Of a stretch of 64,000 nt of DNA, positions 53,805-62,784 are shown in pieces. A model generated the notes under the pieces. The model was not told the origin of the DNA and did no database searches. It worked only from the letters and a program-made list of their open reading frames with translations. The first letter of the stretch is position 1. The number at the start of each line of letters is the position of its first letter. The position numbers and the translations under genes were made by a program. The stretch comes from Tritrichomonas musculus (lineage: Eukaryota > Parabasalia > Tritrichomonadida > Tritrichomonadidae): NCBI GenBank assembly GCA_039105265.1, contig JAPFFF010000014.1, positions 3,720,001 to 3,784,000 on the forward strand, written 5' to 3'.

Positions 53805-54704
53805 TTATAACAACTTCTGATGATTCATCATCTGCATTTCAATCATAAAACTTTCACTGACTGGTAATTTCACAGGATTTTTATAATTACGACCACTATA
53901 AAACTCAATCCAAAATATTTGGTCAGTAGAATTCAATTTGAAATAATTGATTGGCGAGAAAATTTGATAACTATTTCCAACATATCCCTTGCTTGTCTCT
54001 TCAGCTATTGATGAATACACTTTGCAACTGTGTCTATCCCATACATTCTCAAATTTAATTTCTTTCATCCATTTTCCTTCAACCTTGTCATCAGTGATGT
54101 CCATATAATAGTTCGGGTCATTTTGGAATGGTTCAAGACCAACATTCATGATATCCGCAAAATCACATTTCACATGTGGTTCGTTATACTGTTCTTTGTT
54201 ATTTTTGTCATAATGTCTATATTTAAATTTAATAGCTATTTCAACATTACACAATTTATTTTTGTCATCCTTGTCTACTTCATCTTCATTAATTTCATTC
54301 GCTGCTGAAAAAATAGTTTCAATGAATGTCTTTTTGTTGTAGTAATAGTATCCATCCATTTGAACGTCTCTAATTCGTTTTTGATTTTTGATATACATCT
54401 CGGGTATCTCTTCATCATTGATGAAAAACTTTGGATAACCTTCTTTCCATTGATGTTCGTTGTAATGTCTAAAAGCGATATTCAATTGTTCATTCATATC
54501 TTTCCATATTTCTCTCAAATCCTTGTCTGTTGATAGCCATGAAACAATATTACATTCAACTTGACTCACTTTCGATGTGTCATTTCTAAAATATTTTTTG
54601 ACTTTGATATTGAATTCCAATTTACGACGTCTCGCTAACATCCATATCGTGCGAAAGCCAATAATTGTTTCGCCCTTGTCTGCAGTACACCAATCAGCTG
54701 GCAT
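53805..54704 (-). CDS. Polinton protein of 299 codons, unassigned
   Basis: The longest uninterrupted Polinton frame. It starts MPADWCTADKGETIIGF and ends NHQKLL. Beta-strand-rich, with many Tyr, Asn and Asp, no enzyme motif. Its size and strand-rich look would suit a structural (capsid-type) protein or another conserved Polinton protein, but no family is recognised. Confidence 0.45.
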   Translation of the reverse strand: MPADWCTADKGETIIGFRTIWMLARRRKLEFNIKVKKYFRNDTSKVSQVECNIVSWLSTDKDLREIWKDMNEQLNIAFRHYNEHQWKEGYPKFFINDEEIPEMYIKNQKRIRDVQMDGYYYYNKKTFIETIFSAANEINEDEVDKDDKNKLCNVEIAIKFKYRHYDKNNKEQYNEPHVKCDFADIMNVGLEPFQNDPNYYMDITDDKVEGKWMKEIKFENVWDRHSCKVYSSIAEETSKGYVGNSYQIFSPINYFKLNSTDQIFWIEFYSGRNYKNPVKLPVSESFMIEMQMMNHQKLL

Positions 54705-54763
54705 ATTAAAAAAAATCTATTTGGTCTGTCATTGTCTTGCTTTCCATCTTTCCTGAAGAACAC

Positions 54764-54947
54764 GTATTCTTTTGGTATTGGTGTATAATCGATTAGGTCA
54801 GTTAATCGTTTCATTTATGGTATCAATAAATGATATTTCATTCATTGTTATTGATGGTGCGTTATCATTTATGATAGCAACACATGAATCATCACCAAAT
54901 GGTCATACGGTGGAGATTATACATTAAAATACGCGCCACGAGACGTT
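54764..54947 (-). repeat. Polinton right terminal inverted repeat
   Basis: Reverse-complement partner of 45864-46050. The outer ends agree up to GACGTT and then diverge into different flanks. Confidence 0.88.
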
Positions 54948-55025
54948 ATACATGGCATCGCTTCTTGTTTGTAATCTTGTCGTTTTCGTTATTAAAATAG
55001 ACCAAAAGTGTAAGTTTCTATTGTC

Positions 55026-55478
55026 GTGTTTACAAAAAAACACCCACTACCATATCTAACTACGCCGCTTATTACAATCCAAGGAACTTTAGATTCAATT
55101 TCATATGTCGATGAATGTATAGATCAGTCAGGCTTGATATGTGGCATGAATGATGCATATGGTCATATAAACTGTGTGCTAATGCAAGATGGCGCCACAG
55201 CACATACGGCGTCATCAGCCATTGAATATTTGACGGAATATTGCAAAGTGCTAGAAAATTGGCCAAGTAATTCGCCTGACATCAATCCAATAGAAAGCCT
55301 ATGGAGTTATTTGAAACAAAAAGTGGAAGAATTGAATCCTCAAAACGAAAATGAATTAATTGAATTATTGTTTAATTTATGGGAGAATCTTGATATCTCT
55401 TTGATTCATAGTTTAATTGATTCTGTTCCTTCACGTCTTCGTGCTGTAATAGAAAGTGATGGTTATCCAACAAAATAA
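55026..55478 (+). pseudogene. Tc1-like transposase, C-terminal fragment
   Basis: About 150 codons opening from a stop at 55011 with no ATG (first codon of the open part used here is GTG). It contains GTLDSISYVDE, LMQDGATAHTAS (second catalytic Asp) and WPSNSPDINPIESLWSYL (catalytic Glu, 34 residues after the Asp: a D34E Tc1 pattern). The first Asp and the DNA-binding domain are missing. The fragment starts right beside the Polinton end, suggesting that the Polinton or a deletion cut it. Remnant, not functional. Confidence 0.8.
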
Positions 55479-55629
55479 TAATAAAATAATACTTTTTTTT
55501 TTAATTTTCTAAAAAAGATGATCCAGTCTAGTCCACTTTTTGAAAAGAATTCAAAATAAAAGCGTTAAAAAGTGGATTATCTTTTTTGGCAGCACTTTAA
55601 AATTAATTTTATGAAAAGAAAATATATAG

Positions 55630-55755
55630 TTCAGTGTAAAACCCCCTACCACCGTAAAACCCACCTACCATTTTTTTAACCTTATTTTATCGGCCGATAT
55701 TTTTACGTTCAAATATCTCATTGAAAAAGTAAAATGGTAGGGGTTTTCCTATAAA
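55630..55755. repeat. Inverted-repeat element end (MITE remnant)
   Basis: CAGTGTAAAACCCCCTACC begins near 55632, followed by a related TAAAACCCACCTACCATTTT, and TAAAATGGTAGGGGTTTTCC returns in inverted form at about 55726-55748. A matching end occurs far away at 4393-4412. Boundaries uncertain. Confidence 0.55.
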
Positions 55756-56037
55756 AAAATTAAAAAAGAATAAATGAATTAAAGTGATTATAACTATTTA
55801 TTAAATATTTATATTTATCATTAAATTATAAAAGGAAATAATTTTATTAATTTTATTTGACTCTCTATTTTTTAAGATAATCACGATTTTGGGATTTTCA
55901 ATATCATATTTTTATGAACTTTTGGTTCAACTTTGGTTATTTAGCATTTTTCCCTTTCTTATCCACTAGGATTTGCCTTTATTTTACGCTATTTGACTGT
56001 AATTTCATTGCAATATCAACAACGATATATCATTTAT
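55756..56037. other. AT-rich spacer, nothing recognised
   Basis: No gene, repeat or inverted arms seen between the preceding MITE remnant and the TTAA-flanked element. Confidence 0.4.
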
Positions 56038-56041
56038 TTAA

Positions 56042-56395
56042 GGGCGTACGTCCAATTCAATGATCAGAATTCAATGAGATTTCTCAAATATTTTTGATCT
56101 TTTTTGGAGTAAAAAAAGTTGAAAAATCAATTATATTTTTGAGGAAATAAAACTTTTATTATTCATAGATTGATGATATATTAATAAAAATATTTTTATG
56201 CATTTTTTTTCTTTTTAGTTCAAAATTATATTTTGTAAAATTTTTTCGGTCAAAAAAACAATTATTTTTTGATCGTTTAGGACAAATATCATCATTTTTG
56301 ACACAAACTTTTTCATAATTTGGAAGTATTGAAAGATGTATTCTATGAGTTTATTCAATATTGACAAGTTTACAACTTTTTTAGGACGTACGCCC
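56042..56395. mobile_element. piggyBac-like MITE, copy A (354 bp)
   Basis: Flanked by TTAA at 56038-56041 and 56396-56399. The ends are GGGCGTACGTCC and its reverse complement, a perfect 12-bp TIR. The two sub-terminal arms are different from each other, so orientation can be told. TTAA duplications and GGG/CCC tips are features of piggyBac elements. No coding capacity. Confidence 0.85.
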
Positions 56396-57039
56396 TTAAG
56401 CTATTAGCTTCTATACATCAAAATCTTTAGTTCCAAAAATAAATAATTAACAGATTTCAAATCTCAAACCAAAATTTCTCTCAAATTATTAAGGGCGTCC
56501 GTCCCAAAAATGTTGCAAATTTGTCAATATTGAACAAACTCATAGAATATATCTTTCAATACTTCCAAATTATGAAAAAGTTTAGGTCAAAAATGGTGAT
56601 ATTTGTCCTAAACGATCAAAAAATAATTTGTTTTATTGACCGATAAAATTTTACAAAATAAACTAAAAATCAAAAGTCAGACCACTTTTTTAAAAATTTT
56701 AGGTCAAAGATAGGTCAAATTAATGTCAAAAAAGGTCTGAGTTTTGAATTTCAGTTTATAATCTATATATATATATATAAACGCTGGCCCTCTCAATTTT
56801 AAAATCAACTTTTTTGCAATTCTTTTGTGATATTTAAAATCTCGGTATTATTCTTACAATGAATCTTCTCTTTTTTAAGCACAAAATTGCGAATAAAAGG
56901 TAGTTTTCATTCAAAATGGAATTTTTTTTATTAATTGAATTAATTGAATTAGATTATTTTTTGTTTTTTATTTATTTATTTATTTATTTATTATTATTAT
57001 TAATTCTATTAATTCAATTAGATTATTTTTTAATCAGTC

Positions 57040-57515
57040 CTCAGCCAATAAGCAACTCAGCCAAGAAACAACTCAGCCAAGAAACAACTCAGCCAAGAAA
57101 CAACTCAGCCAAAGAGCAACTCAGCTAAGAAACAACTTATCCAAGGGGCAACTCAGCCAAGAAACAACTCAGCAAAGGAATAACTCAGCAAAGGAACAAC
57201 TTTCCCAAGGAGCAACTCAGCCAAGATACTACTCAGCCAAGATACTACTCAGCCAAGGAACAACTGAGCAAAGGAACAACTTACCCAAGGAGCAACTTAG
57301 CCAAGAAACAACTTTCCCAAGGAGTAACTCAGCAAAGAAACAACTTAGCCAAGGAGCAACTCAGCCAAGAAACAACTCAACAAAGGAACAATTTAGCCAA
57401 GGAAAAACTCAGCCAAAAAAACAACTCAGCCAAGAATCAACTCAGCAAAGAATCAACTCAGCAAAGAACCAACTTAGCCAAAAAACAACTCTGCATAAAA
57501 GCAACTCATCACCGG
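57040..57515 (+). repeat. About 15-bp minisatellite CAACTCAGCCAAGAA inside the Helitron
   Basis: Roughly thirty imperfect copies of CAACTCAGCCAAGAA with variants such as CAACTTACCCAAGGAG. A short frame reads through part of it (NSAKKQLSQET), but the mix of frames makes it non-coding. Confidence 0.88.
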
Positions 57516-57639
57516 AATGCTACACTTATTGGTGATGAATAAGACAGATTTGATAAGATAAAATGCTACACTTATCGGTTTTTTTAACTCAAATCTTTTT
57601 TAATAATAATAGTATTATTATTAAACAGGAATAGATGAA

Positions 57640-58280
57640 ATTGGAAAAAAAAGAAGAGAATAAAAGAGATTGGATAAGATAGAAAAGAATGAGAATAAGA
57701 AATATTGGATAAGATAAAAGAGAATAAGAAAGATTAAATGAGATAGAAGAGAATATGAGAGATTGGACAAGATAGAAGAGAATGAGAATAAGAAAGATTG
57801 AATAAGATAAATGAGAATAAGAAAGATTGGATGAAATAGAAGAGAATAGAAGAAAATGGATATGAAAGATTAGGATTAGAGAGATTGGGTGAGATGAAAA
57901 AGAATAAGAGAAATTAAATAAGAAAAATGAGAATAAGTTAAATTAGATGATATAGAAGAGAATAGAAAAGATTAATTGAAAAAGATAAGAATAAGAAATA
58001 TTAAATTATAAAGATTAAAATAAAGAAGAATAAATGAGAATAGATTGGATTGAATGAGAAAGATGAGAATAAAAAAGATTAGATGAAAAAGATGATAATA
58101 CAGGAGATGCGATGGAATAAATGAGACTGAAGGGAATAGATAAGATTTAATGAGAATAATAAGATTGGAAGAGATTGATGAGAATATTTAAGATTAAATG
58201 AAAAAATAAGAACAAGAGAATAAATGATATTGAATGAGAAAGAGGAGATTAGACAAAGTTTGGCAAGAATAAATGAGGAT
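57640..58280 (+). repeat. Purine-rich minisatellite (GAGAATAAGAAAGATTG-type) inside the Helitron
   Basis: Degenerate repeats of GAGAATAAGAAAGATTGGAT and relatives, almost all purine plus T on the plus strand, for about 640 bp. No clean period because of insertions and deletions. Confidence 0.8.
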
Positions 58281-58375
58281 AAACTCTTCGAAGAGTTTAG
58301 ATGAAAAGAATTTTCTTTATTAAAAAAATGTTTTTGATTTGGAAAATAGAAAAAATCAATTTTTAAGGTAAAAGA

Positions 58376-58402
58376 CACTTTTTGAGCGAAGCTCAAAAAG
58401 TG
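58376..58402 (+). terminator. Helitron 3' terminal hairpin
   Basis: CACTTTTTGAGC, loop GAA, GCTCAAAAAGTG: a perfect 12-bp stem, followed by GCGTT and CTAG. In Helitrons this hairpin acts as the signal that ends rolling-circle transposition. Confidence 0.75.
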
Positions 58403-58868
58403 GCGTTCTAGTTTTGAATTAAAAATGAAAAAAAAAAAAAAAAAAGCATAAAAATGTTTTTTTTAATATATCATCAATCTATGAATGATAAGCATTTTAT
58501 TTCCTCAAAAATATAATTGATTTTTCAACTTTTTTTATTCCAAAAAAGATCAAAAACATTTGAGAAATCTCATTGAATTCTGATCATTGAATTGGAAGTA
58601 CGCCCTCAAAATATCAATATCTTGTCATCTGAAGGATAATTTAGTAAAGTTAATTTATAAAATACTGATATATTTATATATATGGTTTTATATTACAATA
58701 TATAAAAAAAATATTTTTCTTTCAGTTACCGCACTTCTATTCTGGTTAAAATATTGAATTTTTTAAGATAAATTTGTGAAAAAAACTTTGATTGTCCATC
58801 TGAAACCTTGTTTTTTTATTTGCACCTCCCATTTAAATTAAAATTGCATTATATTGAAAACCACTCAT

Positions 58869-59524
58869 TAGACCTTTCGACCGTGTGCCGTTTTTATGGT
58901 GTTCCGTTGTCAAACCGTAGTTTACACAGAACGGTTTAAAAGAAAAAAAAGCCATTACCGTATTTATTTGGTTGGATTTTAAAAAAAAAAATATGAAATT
59001 TGAAATTCGAACTTTGTCCCCTATATTAAATAACAATTGAACTATAAAAAATGCAAACGTAAAAATTAAATTTATATATATAAAGTTAAGAAGAGATTCT
59101 TCAACTTTAATGTATTTTTTACTTCTTCTGTTGAATCTATTTCAAAAATACAAAAATTCATCATAAAATAAATAATACCTCTAATTAAGAGCCGTTTCTA
59201 GAAGACTTAACAAAATATATTTTTTATCAAAAAAAAAAAAGTTAATGTGATAATCGAACATTAAAACTTATTCAATTAAAAATGAATTCAACTAATTCTA
59301 TTACGATAGAATTTTTTTTTTTTCAAAAAAAAATTTAGTTATATTTAAATGTTAACAAAAAGTTTAATTAGATTGAATATATTGATAACCATTTAATCAA
59401 ACAAAAAGTTTTGCCGTGCGGATAATTCCGTTTTTTGTCTTCAGTGTACCGTTTTACTTTTTTTCAAGTAAACTATTCAAAAAAAGGTGAAGTTACCGTA
59501 ATTTATATAACCGCCGAAGGTCTA
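58869..59524. mobile_element. MULE-like MITE copy 2, with perfect 9-bp target duplication
   Basis: 656 bp. The 9-mer ACCACTCAT lies at both 58860-58868 and 59525-59533. Ends TAGACCTTTCGACCG and (reverse complement) TAGACCTTCGGCGG. The sub-terminal words match copy 1 at 49330-49911 in reverse order (for example CCGTTGTCAAA in both), so the two copies are the same family in opposite orientation. No transposase. Confidence 0.85.
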
Positions 59525-59533
59525 ACCACTCAT

Positions 59534-60143
59534 TTATATTTATTATAAAATTATAAATAATATACTACATTATATAATTTATTTAAATTATGCATACATT
59601 CTTTTTGAAACCTATTTATTAATGAAGAAAATATAGTTTATTTTGAATAGGAGTTGCAAATAAAAAAAAAGGTTTACTTTTTTCTATGAAATTGTGAAAA
59701 TAAAATTGAATAAATAAAAATGAAAGGATATTCAACAAAATTGTGAATTTTCTGAGAAGTTACTGAATTAAACGCTTTTAATTTCAAAAAGCATATTTTG
59801 AAGATAAGTATTCAAGCTATAAAAAATCTTACGATTTTTATATAATTGTAATATACTAATTTAATTTAATATTTAAATAACATATCATTATTTCATGGAA
59901 TTTTTAACATACAATTTTAAGATATTTACTAAACATTATTCATTAAAATTGAATTACATTTTCAAATTTTGATAAAAATAAAAAAAATTTTCTGATTGAA
60001 ATTTTTTTGATTATATTTTTAAGATTTTCACTTTATTTTAATTGTAAAATGATATTTCCAAATATTTTTAATGAAATATACTATAAAATCACATATTTTT
60101 GGAAAAAAATTATGACAAAAAAAATAAAATTTTTCTATTTTTA
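59534..60143. other. AT-rich region, nothing recognised
   Basis: About 600 bp without coding or repeat structure I can support. Confidence 0.4.
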
Positions 60144-60974
60144 ATAGGTGTGCTAAAATTTTGTAAAGTGTCAGAAATTTAAATTTTACGGAGGATTGGT
60201 ATGAATTTTAATTATAAACCTTTATATTTCTAATTATATTTATATTTATAATTTTTAAATAATTTTTACCATACATTTTTAAGATATTATATATTTTTCA
60301 TCTGAGAATTTTTTGAATGTAAACTTTAATTCAAAATTTTAAAATTTGAATTATTCTTAGAAAGTTTCAATTGAATATTTGGCGGATAATTTTTTACTTA
60401 TTATAAGCATACTCGGTGAAATTGGGGAAAAATATATTAAATTCTTCCATTTTGGTTTCTTTTATGACCTATGCATTATATCATAATTCATAATTTTTTT
60501 TTTGAAATTCAAATCGTATATGTTATTTATTATTAATATCCTTCATAATATGCAAGTTTATGGATAATATCATATTTTTATCTGATATTTTGCATAAAAT
60601 ATTCATAAACTTCGATTTTTTCTGCTAGTTCATCAAAAATGATGTATTAGGCATATTATTCTTATTTTTTCTTAAATTCTTTACATTCTTTGCCATCTTC
60701 AGTGGCTTTCATCATGTTTTTTAGTTATCTTTTTATAAATAGCAGCGATAAAATAATCATAGAAAAATCCTATTTCCGACCAAAAAAACATTTAAAAAAT
60801 AGTCTAAAAATAATTAAAAATATCTCAAAAATGTATGGTAAATCAAGATTTATTATTTAAAAAATAGTATATATGCGATAAAATATTAATAATATATCAT
60901 TATGGTGGCATCTGACTGTAAAAAATGATTTGAGTACTTTATTTTGACACTTTACAAAATTTTAGCACACCTAT
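60144..60974. mobile_element. TA-flanked inverted-repeat element, 831 bp
   Basis: Ends ATAGGTGTGCTAAAATTTTG (then TAAAGTGTCA) and its exact reverse complement: a TIR of about 30 bp with TA on both outer sides (60142-60143 and 60975-60976). The interior is AT-rich with no open frame. Looks like a non-autonomous Tc1/mariner relative. Confidence 0.78.
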
Positions 60975-61462
60975 TATTTTTATTAATAAAATTGAATGGA
61001 CTTAAAAATAAAATGAGTTTTTAGAATGATTGTATGCTAAAAATCTAACATAACTGTAATATCTTTTATAAAAATATCATTTAAATGTAATAAATTAAAA
61101 TATTATAAATCGTATGTTTTTTAATCGAAATATTTATGAATTAAAAAAAATATATTGTCAAATGAATAAAAACTTATAATAATATCAATTATGGTAATAC
61201 TAATTCAAATGTGATATTAACAAATGAATGATAAAGCACTTTTCAAATTTAAACAAATATATTTAATAAATATATTATGAGATATATGCATTTCAAAAAA
61301 AAATTTTATTTTTTTCTCAATTTTTTTGCTTGAATACATATTTTTGAAGTATTAAATATATGATTAATTTGATATATTCTTCTAATGTATTATGATAAAA
61401 AAGTTTTTGAATAAGAACAAATTTGAAACTTTTTGATAAATTATTCAATCATTGAAAAAGTA
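60975..61462. other. AT-rich spacer between two inverted-repeat elements
   Basis: No recognisable feature. Confidence 0.4.
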
Positions 61463-62316
61463 TTTACAGTTTTTTCAACAACGTTATGGAAAAAGTTGAT
61501 ATTCGTTATGGAAACTTTTTCTTAAAAACTTCTTTTCTAAGAAAAATTTGTATCTGTTATGGAAAAATATCACCAAACTTTTTCTGAGCAATTATTTTTT
61601 ATCGTTATGGAATTGTAAAGTTATCAATTTTTTTACTCAGAAAATGAGATATATCGTTATGGAAAAATATGGAAATTCCTCAGAAAAAAATCTTTTAATT
61701 TTCTCAATTTTTTCTTTGTGAAAAGAATATCATGCAAAAATAGTGAAAAAGGAAAAATTCAAGAAGGAATGCATAGAAAAAATAATTTTAATCATTTTTT
61801 TTTCTATAAAATTATCTTGCAAAAGACATTTTTGTTAATCATTCTTCTGGTAAAAAAGGAATCACATATCAGATTAATGTTAGAAAAGGATATTATTTGA
61901 AATTATATTCTTTAATTAGTTTTATGTATTTTGTATTTACAAGTTTTACCGTAAATCGATAATTTATTATAAGAAACCATGAATAAGGAAACATTAATTT
62001 CGAAAATAATCATGAATTTATATTTAATTGTTCGAAAAAATGCTGTATTGAGTATAAATATTTTTTGAATAAAAAATGCTTTCAATTTTGCACTTTATCT
62101 CAATTTCCATATTTATCCATAACGATATATCTCATTTTCTGAGTAAAAAAATTGATAACTTTACAATTCCATAACGATAAAAAATAATTGCTCAGAAAAA
62201 GTTTGGTGATATTTTTCCATAACAGATACAAATTTTTCTTAGAAAAGAAGTTTTTAAGAAAAAGTTTCCATAACGAATATCAACTTTTTCCATAACGTTG
62301 TTGAAAAAACTGTAAA
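61463..62316. mobile_element. Long-armed TA-flanked inverted-repeat element, 854 bp
   Basis: Arms of about 210 bp (61463-61677 and about 62105-62316) are near-perfect reverse complements, starting TTTACAGTTTTTTCAAC and rich in CGTTATGGAAA words. TA flanks at 61461-61462 and 62317-62318. The 430-bp middle holds a 60-codon frame that is probably chance. A transcript across it would form a very long stem. Confidence 0.85.
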
Positions 62317-62489
62317 TAACGAATCGCGATTATTTTCTATTCGATGAAATAAATAAACAAATAACTGTATTTAAAGCAATGTTTAGATTTCGATTAAAAT
62401 GGCCTAAAAACGTTATTTACTATCGGGAAAATTCTGAAAAATTTAAAAATTGAATGAATATTGGACTTCTTTTTTCAAAAAAAAATCGT

Positions 62490-62778
62490 TACAGTATAGT
62501 AAAAAAATATGAAAACGTAAAAATATTATTCAAAAAGTTGGAAAACAAGCTTTTTCATAATAAACACTCAATTTTTTTGAGTAAATATTGTTTTATCGTC
62601 ATTTGAAAAAGTAGCTTTTCCAGCTTTTTGAATTTTACGAAAAAGTTCGAAAATCCATTTTTTCAAATGACGATAAAAAGAATTAGCCAAGCAAATTTGG
62701 CCTTATTTCTTTGAAAAAGTGTATTTTCCAACTTTTTTAGTATTTTTTGACGATTTCATATTTTTTTACTATACTGTA
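62490..62778. mobile_element. TA-flanked MITE, 289 bp, just upstream of a kinase gene
   Basis: Starts after TA with CAGTATAGTAAAAAAATAT and ends with its perfect reverse complement before TA; the inverted arms go on with more divergence (AAAAAGTTGGAAAA in both). Its right end is within 10 bp of the first coding-like bases of the kinase. Tc1/mariner-type non-autonomous element by the TA flanks and CAGT tips. Confidence 0.82.
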
Positions 62779-62784
62779 AAACAT

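Larger units (their letters stand above)
45864..54947. mobile_element. Broken Maverick/Polinton, about 9.1 kb including later insertions
   Basis: Fossil element bounded by inverted repeats of about 185 bp (45864-46050 and 54764-54947). Recognisable parts: a packaging-type ATPase region (47757-48600), integrase core (53086-53520) and integrase end pieces, and several short or unassigned frames. No protein-primed DNA polymerase was seen, although intact trichomonad Mavericks are usually 15-20 kb and carry one; so much of the interior is lost. Removing the inserts leaves about 5.1 kb. It looks old: it is internally deleted, shows many breaks (roughly ten or more), and has at least three other elements inside it. 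No 6-bp target duplication could be recognised at its ends. Confidence 0.85.
56762..58411 (+). mobile_element. Candidate non-autonomous Helitron, 1650 bp
   Basis: 5' end TCTATATATATATATAT then AAACGCTGGCC; 3' end a 12-bp perfect hairpin (58376-58402), GCGTT and CTAG (58408-58411). The base before is A (56761) and the base after is T (58412), as expected for Helitron insertion between A and T with no duplication. AACGC near the 5' end and GCGTT near the 3' end are complementary, also common in Helitrons. Inside are only two minisatellites and an AT-rich frame with no Rep/helicase motif, so it is non-autonomous. Confidence 0.78.
56493..58605. mobile_element. piggyBac-like MITE, copy B, carrying a Helitron insertion
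   Basis: Same family as copy A but in the opposite orientation: its left arm matches the right arm of A, and its right arm matches the left arm of A. Left flank TTAA at 56489-56492; right flank TCAA at 58606-58609 (one change from TTAA). Without the insert at 56762-58411 it is about 460 bp, roughly 100 bp longer than A, because of an extra piece holding inverted TCAGACC/GGTCTGA words (about 56675-56740). Confidence 0.8.

Noticed and set aside
45858-54953. A 6-bp target duplication around the Polinton
   Set aside because: The six bases outside the proposed ends do not match (AACTTA against ATACAT), so either the ends are slightly off or the flanks have changed.
56916-57128. 70-codon frame at the Helitron 5' side
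   Set aside because: Made of AT-rich low complexity running into the minisatellite; no Rep or helicase motif.
57040-57515. CRISPR-like array
   Set aside because: Tandem repeats with no unique spacers, inside a transposon, in a eukaryote.
61718-61900. 60-codon frame inside an inverted-repeat element
   Set aside because: Short, Lys/Phe/Ile-rich, no transposase motif.
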